This document shows positions 37,932-49,968 of a stretch of DNA of 64,000 nt, piece by piece. Source of the DNA: Chelydra serpentina (lineage: Eukaryota > Chordata > Testudines > Chelydridae); NCBI GenBank assembly GCA_037349315.1, contig JBAIAC010000026.1, positions 25,077,501 through 25,141,500 on the forward strand, read 5' to 3'. Under the pieces are notes generated by a model. It was not told the DNA's origin. It searched no databases and saw only the letters and a list, made by a program, of their open reading frames with translations. The position numbers and the translations under genes are program-made. Within the stretch, counting starts at the first letter, position 1; each line of letters opens with the position of its first letter.

Positions 37932-39650
37932 GCCAAGAATATTAAAGGAACTGGCACATGTATGCAAAGTCTTGGAACAAATTTTGAAAGAGAAAGCAGT
38001 TGAGAATATAGAGGTGAACAATAATTGGGATAAAATACTACATGGTTTTACAAAAAGTAGGTCGTGCCAGACCAACCTGACCTCTTTCTTTGAGAAGATG
38101 ACTGGTTTGTTTGTTTGTGTGTTTATTTCTTTAGACAAGGGAAATGCAGTAGATCTAATCTACCTGGATTTCAATAAGGCATTTCATACACTGCCACATG
38201 GGGAAATTATTAATTAAATTGTAGAAGATGTGGAATAATATGAAAATTGAAAGGTGGATCAGGCACTGGTTAAACGGGAGACTATAATAGACCATACTGA
38301 AAGGTGAACTGCCAGGCTGGAGGGAGGTTACTAGTGGAGTTCCTCAGGGATTGTTCTTGGGACCAGTCATACTTAATATTTTTATTACTGACCTTAGCAC
38401 AAAAAGTGGGAATGTTCTAATATAATTTGTGGATGACACAAAGTTGGGAGGTATTGCCAATACAGAGGAGGATCGGAATATCATACAAGATGATCTGGAT
38501 GACCCTGTAAACTCAAGTAATAGATATGAGATGAAATTTAAAAGTGCAAGGTGAGGCACTTAAGGACTAACAAGAAGAATTTTTGGTATAAATTGGAAAT
38601 GACAGGAGGAAAAAGACCTGAATGTATTGATTGATCACAGGATGACTATGAGTGGCCAATGTGATTTGGCTGTGGAAAAGGCTAATGCAATCCTAGCATG
38701 CATCAGGCGAGGTATTTCCAGTAGAGACAGGGACACGTTAGTACCATTATACCAGTCACTGGCGAGACCTAATCTGGAATGCTGTGTGCAACTCTGGTCT
38801 CCCATGTTTAAGAAAGATGAATTCAAATTGGAACAGATAAAGAGAACAGCTACTAGTTGATCCGATGAATGGAAAACCTACCTTACGAGAGGAGACTCAA
38901 AGAGCTTGGCTTGTTTAGCCTGATCAAAAGAAGAGGGAGCTATGATTGCTCTTCATAAATACCTTAGACAGAGGGAGGGAGAAATAACTTAAATACCAGG
39001 GAGGGAGAAGAGCTAAATGCCAATGTGGACAGAAGGAAAAAATGGATTACACACTGGCCATTTTAGGCTTAAAATTAGACAAAGGTTTCTAACTATCAGA
39101 GGAGTGAAGTTCTGGAATAGCCTTCTAAGAGGAGCAGTGGAGGCAAAAAACCTAACTGGCTTCAAGAGTGAGATTGATAAATGTACAGAAGGGATGGTAT
39201 CATGAGACTGCCTACAATGGCATGTAGGCAATTTGCAACTGCTAGCAACAAATATCTCCAGTGGCCGGTGATGGGACACTAGATGGGCTCTGAGTTACTA
39301 CAGAGAATTCTTTCCCTGGTGTCTGGCTGGTGGGTCTTGCCCACATGCTCACGGTCTAACTGATCACCATATTTGTGGTCAGGAAGGAATTTTTCCCCAG
39401 GTCAGATTGGCAGAGACCCTGGGGTTTTTCTTCATCCTCTGCAGTATGGGACATGGGTCATTTGCACATTTAAACTAGTGCAAATGGTGGATTTTCTGTT
39501 ACTTGAAGTCTTTAAATCATGATTTGAGGACTTTAGTAACTCAGCCAGAGGTTAGGGGTCTATTACAGGCATGGGTGGGTGAAGTTCTGTGGTCTGCAAT
39601 GTGCAGGTCAGACTAAGATGATCATGATGGTTCCCTCTGACCTTGAGTCT
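37932..39650 (+). mobile_element. CR1 LINE copy 1 (5'-truncated, RT broken)
   Basis: The 5' junction at about 37932 falls in ccaagaatattaaaggaact, also present at 59938 in CR1 copy 2. Visible RT pieces are HGFTKSRSCQTNLTSFFEK, LIYLDFNKAFHTLPH (motif A Asp), VPQG-type block B at 38338, and FVDDTKLGG (motif C, normally FADD). The later part matches the long CR1 3' region, including gtctggctggtgggtcttgc. Compared with copy 2 it has lost about 150 bp just after the 5' junction, and several stops and frameshifts. CR1 proteins copy the element by target-primed reverse transcription. This copy is inactive. Confidence 0.85.
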
Positions 39651-42600
39651 TTGTCTATATTTTTGCTGTTTACTTACTTTTCACACTTCGCTTGTGTTCA
39701 GTCAGTCTCTGTTTCACTTTCTGATTCATAAGTAAAATACATTTGATTTGCAAATTGTACAGGAGGATAATTAAACCCCTAGTTCAGGTTTAAACTACCT
39801 AAGACATTGTGATAGAAGATGGACTACCCCCCTTCTCTTCTAAGTAAACATTTTTCACATGTAGCTTACTTTGTCTTCTGGTCTGCCTTGCATTGTTCTG
39901 TTATCTCATATTTTTTCTTTCTCAGTGTCAAAGATCTCCTCTTCTTGATGTAGCTTATCTTGGTAGATATCAATGTTATCACTATGGCAATATAGTGTCT
40001 GACATGTCAATATTTGCTTTACAAACACTGGGGTCAGTTCTGCTCTCATTTGAGTCAGTGGGATATTTGCTATCAACTTCAGTGGAAGCAGGAACAGATC
40101 CTTGGTGACTTGAATTTCCACATGTGTTGCAATGCGCAAATCAACTCCTGTTTGCCTTACTCATTGAGTAGTTCCATTGACTTCAGTGGGTCTGCTTGTG
40201 TGACTAGAGTGATCAGGATTTGTCTCATGTGAGAAGAATACCATGTGTGTGAAGGATGTTGTCTTCAGTGGGAACAGAATCAGGCTGAGATTTTACCTGA
40301 ATTTTCTAGCTTTTAAAAGTTCAGTCTATATTAGTAGCATGCTTGTGATATAATTTTCTGTGTTCAGAGGTGGGGGAGAGGAGGCAAGCATGTGGTGCTA
40401 TATTTCCTTTAGTTTTGTCCTCCTTTTAATTGTTCCCTCCCCCCTCGTTCCTTTTTTTTTAATGCAGTCTTTTAAACAGAAGTAACTTGGAACAGTGCAT
40501 CTGTTTCCATTTTGAGATCTGTTGTAAAATGGATCAGGATTTCCTAAAGAGTTGTGACAAAATGTTAGCTTTTAAAATTGTACTGTTTATTTGGGGTTCT
40601 CTAGAACACATTTCCAGGAAATCTCAGGATGAACATAGTCTTCAGTGATCAATACAATTTCAGCTGTTATGCTGGCAATTTTCAAGCAATGGGTTTGAAT
40701 GTAATTAAAGAGACACGAATTACCAACATGATAAGAATCTACTGAGTTTGAGCATATACTGTAGAATTATTAATAAGAGAACTGCACCTGTTTTTCTTGA
40801 GTGGCTAGGATTTTAAAAACATGCTGTATAGATCAGTATATACAAATTTTCAACCAACACTTGTAGGACATGTGAAATTAATATGCTTATAGATTTAAAA
40901 ATTAGCTTCTAGAGGTATTTTCCCAGATGATGTAGCTCTTCTTCAGGCACAAGTTATCCATAGAAGAAAAATATATTTTAAAAAATTCATAATCTAGATA
41001 AATATACCAATAAAAAGCTATTTTAAAGTAATACTAGGGCTCAAATTCTGAGTAGTAACTGAAGTAATGAAACACAGAATTAATACTGAAATTGTTCATG
41101 TATTAGTTCAGGAGACTGGATTATCAGAACAGTCCTCTACAAGAATCTTAAACCATGTCAGAACCTCCAAAGTCTAATACTGTCTTCCCTCTCTTTTAAA
41201 ACCTGTCTGATTCTTTTCCTTCTAAACTTTGTAAAACCAAAAATTGTTCCTAACTAAGGATCAAGAGCCAAATTCAGTTTGCTGCTCACTAACTTTATGT
41301 ATACTTCTCAGGGGGACAGTCACATACACTGCAATCCTCTTTCTGTGCACGTTTCCTCCTGAATACACTTGTTTGTAGTTTTATCTTTCTTTTGGATTTC
41401 CTGGTGCCAGCCTAGCAGTAGGATATTAAGGGGAAAATTTTCTCTCAGTTTTATCTCCTTTTCCTGTCATTCTTTGACTCCTTAATTAAATTTACAGTTA
41501 ATTATACATTTTATATTGTGTTGACCTTTACAGGAGCTGCCTGGCAATAATGCAGATTCTCACAGTCTCTTTTCATCACTCCTTATATAAGAAGTTAACC
41601 ACAGGTTCTAGTGAGGCTCTGGTATATAGAAATGGGAGGCACATAATGGTCAATAGATACATAATAAATAGTGTGTCTAAAGCACTCCTGTGAAGGATCT
41701 GCATTATAGAGTACTGTATGTCATGCACTGTGTTTTATGTAAGATATTGATGATCATCCGATGTATCTTTCATCCCTAAATACCCAAAGTATCTTACAGA
41801 TGATGGGCCCTATATTAAGATGCCCATTTTTCAATAGGGCATCCAAATCCTGTATGATGGCCCGGACTTAAGTTAATAGAGCAGCCATATGGATCACAAA
41901 GGGCTGATCTGATTGTCCAAATGCAGGATGTGGGTGTCCTCTGATGGTGACCATATTTGAGAATTGGTATCCTTAGGTACAGGGACCACTTCACCTACAA
42001 CTAGAATTCATCCATCCCTAAGGCAGAACACAACAGACATTCTATATCAGAAACAACACAACACAAGAGCTTCTAGGGGGTAAAATGAAGAGAGAGGGGA
42101 AACCCGATACTGGAAAATACATGGTTCTGAACCCCTTTTACAACTGCTCTTCACTGCAGCCTGTTGTGAAGATGCTGCATTTCTGTGCAGGTGGATACTG
42201 AGGTAACATAGTTATCTATTACAAGCAATCTTTTAAAAGAGGCTTTTGTTATAGAGCTTTCAAGAAGAATGCCTGGCACACAGATTGTTTGTGTAGACTT
42301 ATGAGTCTAGGGTGAGTTTAATAAAACTCAAAAGGAAGTACAAATGAGAAGTACAAATGAGAAAAAGCAATTACAGCAAGGAGAGAAACAGCAACTTGAT
42401 CCAAAATTTGGTAGGAGGAATAATACCAAATTGAACCTTATTGCACCTTAGTGAAAACCTATAAACCCCAGTATGCATTAAGTCTCTGGGTTTTGCCATG
42501 AATACAACAGCTATTTAATTAAGGTCATGCCTAGAGTTTTAGTAGGGTACCTCACAGGAAATTTAGAGTCACTAAGGTGTTAAAGGAGTCTTGGAGTTTT

Positions 42601-43055
42601 CCATTGTGGTATGTTGGAGCTATTTCTCTCCAACTGATCTGTCATTACAGAGGATTGTCAGTATCAGACACTCATTCAAACTCTGTATCAGCAGCAACTG
42701 TTGATCATTGGATGGAGGATCTCCATATTTTGGCCTAATAGTATTAACTGTTTAACTTTCTCCATTTCTGGGAGTTCACGGTTACATACATGATAACATT
42801 TCTGGTTGCAATGAAAATATTTTCAGAACAAAATGCTGGAAAAAACTTTCATATCCTTGTCAACGATTCTAGAGCAGGTCCTCTGCATTTCTAAACTGGA
42901 CTCCAAAAGATCCTTTCCAAGTAGCATTTGTCCTGTGTCAGGCAAGAAGTTGTAATTATTATGACATTAGCCTTTTCTGCCATGAAGCTTCCAACCCCAC
43001 GCTGCACTCCATTCTCTTCTTGCAGACTGTCCTGAAAGGAGAATTATTTTAGAAC
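39651..43055. other. No gene recognised; two fold-back traces
   Basis: AT-rich, low-copy DNA. Fold-back traces lie at about 40031-40090 and 40160-40230; the second contains ccattgacttcagtggg. A short tandem copy of aagtacaaatgag sits at about 42337-42362. No ORF of known family. Confidence 0.5.
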
Positions 43056-43191
43056 CTCGTGGGCAGTGGTGCTGGAACAATTTGTATCGTGGGGGTGCCA
43101 AGAGTCATTGAACCAATCTGTAAACCCTGGGTATGATGGAAACCACTTCAAGCCACCCAGCACCCCTAGTTCCAGCACCTATGCTCATGGG
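43056..43191. mobile_element. 120-bp hAT MITE with 8-bp TSD
   Basis: The element at 43064-43183 is flanked by ctcgtggg (43056-43063) and ctcatggg (43184-43191), an 8-bp duplication with one difference. The ends cagtggtgctggaac and gttccagcacctatg form a 15-bp terminal inverted repeat with a few mismatches. It is non-coding. Confidence 0.82.
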
Positions 43192-45476
43192 TGGGTAAGC
43201 AGAACGTGTTTTGAGGCTGCAGCATTGTATCGTCATAACAAGCTGCATTTCCCTCCTTCCCCCATTGAAACGTCTTCATTGTCACAATGGGACAGAGCAG
43301 GGTAGCTATTCCTCCTCCTTTCAGCTTGTACAAGTGCAACATCCTCCAGCAAAGGACAGAACGAATGCACATGCACCGCACAAAGCACTCCCTCCTCACT
43401 GGAGCTTAGCACATGTCACCTCCACAACACTCTTCTGGTTTGGGGAGACGGAGATTGAGATTCAAACTGTTGGATGCCATTTTCTGCTGTCAGCCAAATT
43501 CATAGAAGCCTTCTATGTCAGTGGGATTGCACAGGCATAAATGAGGACAGAACTAGGTCTTGTCAACTCTATGCCCCAGTTTAGAGGCGGAATTGCTGAA
43601 AGGAGCGAAAGATAGTGACTGGAAAGAGTAAAAGATTCTGAGGTTGGGTGGTTCAAAGTTAGCCAGTGTGTCACTTCAAACTGCAATCCCTGAAAAATCT
43701 GACCATTAACCTCCATCAGCATTCCTTTGTATCCTGCTAGATTGACATTGTTAATGTGAGACCTGGTGTGGGTTTTAAAAAACATCGGATGGTTGAAGTG
43801 TCAAGTGAATCCTTATGAGAATGTAATGTACTTTCCTGTACTTAAGTACATTTTAAATAACACTGACCTCTAAAAAGGGACATGCAGTCAGATGATAAAC
43901 CCAGCAGTTAATGTAAAATCTCAGGAGAGGAGAGAGGGTCACTGATACAAAAGAGAAGCACAGCAATAAATGACTAGGGAGAGATTGGGAACCAGGGCAG
44001 CTAAGTGGTTTATACAATTCATTTGTAGAGAAATATGAAGCAGGCTTTAGGGCACACACCAAAAAAAAAAAAAAAAAGAGAGCGAAACAAATGCATCCTC
44101 AGGGCCATACAGTACAAAATACTGTTAGAAGAAAGAGCTGGGGTTTAGAGGCAGATAAAACATTGTCTGTGGCAACTTTGGAGAGAGAGCAAACAACAAC
44201 ATGGCATGAACAAATAGAAGTCAGCTGAAATGCGATTCAAGGACTGGTAAGCGAGGACACATTTAAGAGCTCAGGTGCATGGATTTTAACTAATCCCTGT
44301 TTTTGCTTAACAACTCCAGATATTCCTCAAAATAGAGGATGAAACCACAGAGAAGCAGCCAGGATAAAAGATCTTAATCATGAAAAAACATGAGTGAAAG
44401 CAGGTCTGAATTCTGTGGAAAAGGGGAAATTGAGACCTCAAAGAGGTGAAGAAAACTACAAAAAGAAGCTGAGGAGAGTACTGCTGAAAGGCCGTGTGAG
44501 CTAGTGACAAATAATCTCAAATGAGGAAGGAACAGTGTAGGCTCCTTAGCACTTAAAAGAAAAACAACCCTTAATCAGAAGCCCAAAGAATAGATAAAAT
44601 GCTGTGAGCACTTTGTTCTGATCCATATCTCTGCAGCCTAGCTCTTTTAAAGTGAATGAGAGTTTTTCCACTGACTTCATTTGGACCCAGCCCTGAAGCC
44701 ATAGAGTTGGTTGTTAAACCAAAACATGCCCTGGTCAGCCAAGCAGTCCACCAAGACTCAGAAACATATGCCAAAGAAAGTAAAGAGCAAGTTGGTTTAT
44801 TTGATACAACTGGGTTGTCTTCCTGAAAAGTAACTTTTCTGTTCTAGCTCATGCTTTGTCTTGTGTAAATCCTCAGCTGGGTGTGGTAGGGACTGCTCTG
44901 CTTTGGTTGTTCCAAAGTGCTGACCAGCAACTACACGTTATTAAAGAAACAGTTCTTTTAAAAAAAAGTACAGATTAAAGTGCACATCCTGATGACTCCT
45001 GCCAAATGTATCTTGTTTATGAGGGTAACCTCTCTAGTACATCACTTTTGTGGCCAATTTGATTATTCTGTCTTAAGCAATAAAAGACATTACCATGAGA
45101 CAACTGTGCATCATCAAATCTGTGCTTAATGGTACTTTCAAATGGATTAAGAGATGCAGTATGGAAAGCTGACTTTGAGATATTTACTTTGGTAATAAGT
45201 ACATCCAATTGATATGGAATTTTATACATTTTACTGGTGACTGGTATACCCTAAAAGGGCTGTATCAGCCAAATTGAACTGCAATGTATCCTGAAGAAAA
45301 ACTGAAGTCTTAATCATTTGTACTCCGTTAAAGATGCAATGGTTTTAACAAATGGAGCTGTGATAGTATCCTGGCCAAATTCCAACTCAGGAAATTGCAT
45401 TCTACCTAACTAAATTCCTGATGCAGCTTCCTCTCCTTTTTAAAATCACTATTACATGTTGATGCTGGAAATAATT
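43192..45476. other. No gene recognised
   Basis: Low-copy sequence with an A17 run near 44061-44077 and a weak fold-back trace near 44650-44700. No coding evidence. Confidence 0.5.
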
Positions 45477-45540
45477 GGCCAGATCTTCAGCTGATGTAAT
45501 TATCCACTGACTTCACTGTAGCTCATGGTGGACCTGGCCC
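45477..45540. repeat. Fold-back (MITE-like) element
   Basis: The ends are ggccagatcttcagct and ggtggacctggcc, with the centre ccactgacttcact. It is a short degraded hairpin that abuts the 5S-like sequence. Confidence 0.55.
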
Positions 45541-45558
45541 AGCATTAGCGATGCCATT

Positions 45559-45676
45559 TTGCAGCACATTGGATTTCCCCTGGAGATCTCCCATCCAAAT
45601 ACTTACCAGACCTGATCCTATTTTCTTGTGGGGATCTGACAAAAATCAGAGCCTGAAGTGGTGTGCTATTTTCTGC
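45559..45676 (-). pseudogene. 5S rRNA-like sequence, antisense
   Basis: Read on the minus strand, nearly the whole length aligns by eye with vertebrate 5S rRNA. The internal-control-region words are recognisable: ggtaagtatttggatgggag matches the 5S gTTAGTACTTGGATGGGAG segment, then the gatctggtaag/ggatcaggtc region, and a decayed 5' third near 45640-45676. It is too diverged to be a working gene. No U-rich terminator or SINE tail follows. It could be a 5S pseudogene or the head of a 5S-derived SINE. Its end touches the 5' truncation point of the CR1 that follows. Confidence 0.65.
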
Positions 45677-46385
45677 AGACATAAAGGAGACTCAAGGAGC
45701 TTGGCTTGTTTTATCTTAACCAAAAGAAGGCTGAGGGGAGATATGATTGCTCTCTTTAAATATATCAGAGGGATAAATACCAGGGAGGGAGAGCGAGGAA
45801 TTATTTAAGCTCAGTACAAATGTGGCCATCAGGAGGTTTAGACTTGAAATTAGATGAAGGTTTCTAACCATCACAGGAGTGAAGTTCTGGAACAGCCTTC
45901 CAAGGGAAGCAGTGGGGGCAAAAGACCTTCAAGATTAAGCTTGATAAGTTTATGGAGGGGATGGTTTGATGGGATAACATGATTTTGGCAATTAATTGAC
46001 CTTTGACTATCAGTGGTAAATAGGCCCAATGGCTGGTGATGGGATGTTAGATGGGGTGGGATCTGAGTGACTACAGAGAACTTTTTCCTGGGTGTCTGGC
46101 TGGTGAGTCTTGCCCACATGCTCAGGGTTCAGCTGATCGCCATATTTGGGACCGGGAAGAAATTTTCCTCCAGGGGAGATTGGCAGAGGCCCTGGGTTTT
46201 TTTGGTTTTTTTTGCCTTCCTCTGCAGCATGGGGCACGGGTCACTTGCTGGAGGATTCTCTACACCTTGAAGTCTTTAAACCATGATTTGAGGACTTCAA
46301 TAGCTCAGACATAGGTGAGAGGATTATTGCAGGAGTGGGTGGGTAAGATTCTGTGGCCTGCATTGTGCAGGAGGTCAGACATTTG
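45677..46385 (+). mobile_element. CR1 LINE 3' fragment (copy 3)
   Basis: The segment begins ggagactcaaggagcttggc and runs through atatgattgctctctttaaa, agtgaagttctggaacagcc and gtctggctggtgagtcttgc to ctgtggcctgcattgtgcag. These are collinear with 61033-62220 of CR1 copy 2. It holds only the RT tail and 3' UTR, and is 5'-truncated. Confidence 0.85.
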
Positions 46386-46741
46386 CTTAAAACTCTCTCT
46401 AGTTAATTCTGTCCTCTATTTTTCCATTACTGATTACACAATGTGGGGGAAAGCAGTGTGTGGCAGGAACAAAACCAAAGCGAATGTTAGTGTAAGCTGC
46501 TGATTTCAATGCTCGCTTGAAAGTTCCCCCTCATAATCTTTGCTGCAGCCAAAGTCCCACTCAAAAGGCCATTGCTTTATATAGGAGACCACGACACAAG
46601 TCACTTCCCCCCAACTCTTAAAGACGATCTGCAGAGGAAAATCGCTGAATGTGTGATTTATTTTATTTTATTTTAAAGCTCCAACAAGCAGCTCAGTTGA
46701 GTTAGACCTGCAAAGAACAGGTATGCTTCTGCAAGAAACCT

Positions 46742-46923
46742 GAGGTTAGTAGGCCGGACTTATACCTTATGCGCCCCTAGGCACAGCATCTTCAGTGCCC
46801 TCCCCGTGCAGCTGACCTTCATGTTTTCCATAAAAAATGAAACTTTTAACCCACTTTTAATTTTTAGGCACCCCTAAGCACGTGCCTACTGTGCCTAACT
46901 GGAAATCCAGCCCTGGAGGTTAG
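46742..46923. mobile_element. 166-bp hAT MITE with 8-bp TSD
   Basis: The element at 46750-46915 is flanked by perfect gaggttag duplications (46742-46749 and 46916-46923). The ends taggccggactta and ggaaatccagccctg are imperfect inverted repeats of the caggg-ccgg type shared with the elements at 28074 and 62374. It is non-coding. Confidence 0.82.
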
Positions 46924-47096
46924 GGGAAAGGACCTGGGTTATGTATTTGTTTTGTAGTGAATTGTTTTGAGTTGGAGAAATAAAACTTAACCCTGAGGAG
47001 AAAGGACTGCTATGTTGCTGCTGCTGGGAATGTGATTCTTTGCCCGGGCTGGTGAGCTGACCTGGCATACAGTGCTTTATTATACACAAATCAATG

Positions 47097-47233
47097 TAAA
47101 TAAATTAGATAAGAATAAAATTTCAACATATGGAATTTACATGTAGATCACCTCAGTCAGTGCTTGATGGTACGCAAGGCTGAATGGCATCTCCCTCACT
47201 TTTCCAATACTGTAGGGGTTCTGCAGTGATTAA
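47097..47233. repeat. Left arm of a ~1.1-kb inverted repeat pair
   Basis: This stretch is repeated in inverse orientation at 48056-48188. Shared words after reverse complement include acatgtagatca, ttgatggtac, caaggctgaatggca and ctccctcactttcc. I do not recognise the family. It may be two copies of one dispersed repeat or the arms of a DNA element. Confidence 0.6.
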
Positions 47234-47792
47234 CCAAGGTGCAAAGTGGTTAAAAAAACACCTGCCCAGTTTTGAACCTTAGAATATCACGAACGTTAAG
47301 TAAGTCCTGAATTTGTTTTTGTTGGAGGATTTGGATGGCCGAGGTCACTTAAGGCAATTACCATTGTGGGTGTTCAGTACTTCTGAAAATCAGTTCCTAA
47401 CTTTCTCAAGTTGGATACCTAAACACTGATGCACCCAGAACTATTAATCCTTTTTTATTATTATTTTAAATTAGGTTCCAGAAGTTTAGCTGTTTGTTTG
47501 TGTCCACAAATCAGGTATCTGGATGTCTACATTGTCATTCCTGCGTAAGTTGTCTGTGTGTAAAGTGAAAGTCTGGGTTATGCCCTTATTCACATTTGGC
47601 TTGTAGTGTGTTGTGTTTTTATTAAGAAGAAATATTTCTAGAGCTCTCTGCCGCTATTTGCAATGTAATCTGTCACTTAACATGCAAGTTTCCTTCCAGT
47701 CACTGGGAGGACACAGGTTTGTATTACGATTCTGTTGCCACTGCCATCTGGTTCATTCCAGTTGTAACTTCTACAACACAATTTAAAGGATC

Positions 47793-47872
47793 ACATTCGG
47801 CCCTGGCTTAAATGAATAACTCCTGTTGTAGTCCGTAGCATTGTAGTTACTTATGCCAGGGCTGAATTTGGA
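47793..47872. repeat. Fold-back (MITE-like) element
   Basis: The ends cattcggccctggcttaaat and tatgccagggctgaatttg are an imperfect inverted pair. It is non-coding and lies between the two arms of the larger inverted repeat. Confidence 0.55.
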
Positions 47873-48055
47873 CCCAAATAAGCCAGAAAAAGGTCTAAAT
47901 GGCATTTTCTTATGCAACATATTGCTGCCTTTGGGTCTTTTTAAATTGTCTGACTGGCAAAAGCCAAGATTTTTATTTCTTTTAGTACAAGGGAAGGTCT
48001 ATATTGAGACCCAGATAACCTTGACGTTTGTTGTTGGATCCAAAATGAAGCTTCG

Positions 48056-48188
48056 TAGATTGGGCACTGCAGAGCCCCTACAGCCGTGGGAAAGTGAGGG
48101 AGGTGCCATTCAGCCTTGTGTACCATCAACTCTGACAGAGATGATCTACATGTAGATGGTGAGATTTTATTCATATCTATTTACTCTG
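48056..48188. repeat. Right arm of a ~1.1-kb inverted repeat pair
   Basis: Inverted partner of 47097-47233, diverged by many substitutions and small gaps, so the pair is old. No target duplication was found outside the arms. Confidence 0.6.
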
Positions 48189-48949
48189 AGCTGTATACAG
48201 TGAGGTAGTGAATACTGGAGGGCCAGTTCACTGGCCAGGGCATCAACTCACACTGCCACAAGCAGCAGGATTTCAATCCCTTCGCCTCAGGGTTGAGTTT
48301 TATTTCTCCAAATCAAAACAATGCAGTGTAAGCCAAATGGAACAACCAGGTCCCTTCCCCCGGCTTGCGGGGTCTTCTGAAGTACTTACTCTGAATTGGC
48401 TCCTTGTTGGCCTTTTATTTAAGGACCAGTTGCCCTGCATGCTATCACCTGATTTGTGGCCTCACTCATCTCCTGGGAGGCAACTAATTTAGACACAGGT
48501 GCAGCTAAGTCCACCTCCCTTAAAGTTCCAGCCCACCCTGTGACGGACACCTATCTTGTGCTCTAGCCACTGCTTTAGTTTTGGATGATTCTGTTTTCAA
48601 TGAGTGGATCGCACAACAATACCTCGAAGAGCAACAAACCCCCCTGGGACCCTACTTCCCATATTCTTCATAGAGATATTATTAAGATATGATTATGGCA
48701 TAACTATGATGTATTTTATGCAAGATGGGTCATGTGAGATATCACTGAAAAGGTTATGATTTACTGAATATGATTATCCTATTTGTATACATGAATCATT
48801 TTGGTTTCTGAAGTTAGGAATATTGTCTATGCATCTATTACAAATGTGTTTACACGTGGGGCATGCCCACTAGGCAGAATGCAATCAGTCTAGCTGGCTG
48901 GTTGGAAGGGCCATTAGGGAGAACAATAGGTCTTAGAAGAAGCTAATCT

Positions 48950-49181
48950 CCCACCAGGGATAGGTTTCAGTGTAGTAGCCATGTTAGTCTGTGTCAGCAA
49001 AACGAAAATAAGAAAGAAAAACTTGTAGCACCTTAGAGACTAACAAATTTATTTCAGCATAAGCTTTTGTGGGTTAATACCCACTTCATCGGATGCCCAC
49101 GAAAGCTTATGCTGAAATAAATTTGTTAGTCTCTAAGGTGCTACAAGTTTTTCTTTCTTATTTTCGTTTTCCCACCAGGGA
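48950..49181. mobile_element. Penelope-type terminal fragment, inverted duplicate, 11-bp TSD
   Basis: A 210-bp insertion (48961-49170) is flanked by perfect cccaccaggga duplications (48950-48960 and 49171-49181). The left part, on the minus strand, is the short reptile repeat ending tagtctctaaggtgctac / cagactaacatggctac. As I recall it, this is the 3' end of turtle Penelope-like elements. Its 48999-49073 segment is repeated in inverse at 49096-49170: 75 nt with one mismatch, separated by 22 nt. Inverted partial copies are a known feature of Penelope insertions. The minus strand also shows a decayed hammerhead-like core, CCGATGA, then a GTGGGT/ACCCAC stem, then AAAA. Confidence 0.7.
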
Positions 49182-49447
49182 GTCTTCCTGGGGAACCTTC
49201 CTGAGGACACTACAAACAGCCTCCGAGTCATGGCTCCTGTGACCCTACAGGGACATGTGACCAGGTCACCTGGTACTGGACTCCATCTTGGAATACCAGT
49301 ATTTTTCCACTGACCGGGCATGGGAACCAAGCTGGAAGACAAAGGGTTCCTCTCATATGCAAAAGCTATTTAAGGCAGGGGAGTGACATCATGATTCTTC
49401 ACTGACTCCCCACCCAAAGGAGACTCTTGGAAACACCTGAGGAAGAA

Positions 49448-49470
49448 GGACTGGACTGGACTGGACTGGA
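49448..49470. repeat. (GGACT)n short tandem repeat
   Basis: About four and a half pentamer units inside the LTR. Confidence 0.85.
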
Positions 49471-49896
49471 GGAGAAGGGTTGGACCCAGGGACTCTAGAG
49501 GGATTTCTAGTCGTTAATCTGCAAGTAAGGGCAGCTGGCCCCTTAAGAATACCTGCAACCAGCTTAAATTATCATTTAGAGTGAGAATTTGCTACTGATA
49601 TCCAATCTTTTTAGTATATTAAGCTTCGATTGCCTTTTTGTTTATTTGCTAGGTAACCTGCTTTGATCTGTTTGCTATGCCTTATAATCACTTAAAATCA
49701 ATTTGTTTTTGCTTTATCACAAACGAGTGTGTGGAAGTCATAACTGGGGGCAGACAGCTGTGTATATTCCTCCCCACGTCGAGGGAGGGGGCGAATTTCA
49801 TGAGCTTACACTGTACAGTTCTCTGTGCAGTGCAAGATGGTATAATTTTGGGTTTACCCTCCGGAGGGGGCATTTGAATACTGGGCAGTTCCTTAG

Positions 49897-49968
49897 CTGA
49901 AGCCTTCCCATGGAGAGCTGATCACAGCATCTATATGCTGTGATCAGCTCTCCATGGGAAGGCTTCAG
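49897..49968. repeat. Perfect 34-bp inverted repeat, 4-nt loop
   Basis: The arms 49897-49930 and 49935-49968 are exact reverse complements around ctat. A second hairpin follows at once: 49980-49998 pairs with 50008-50026, 19 nt with one mismatch. LTR copy 1 has the left-arm region (about 9095-9120) but no such palindrome. Confidence 0.92.
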
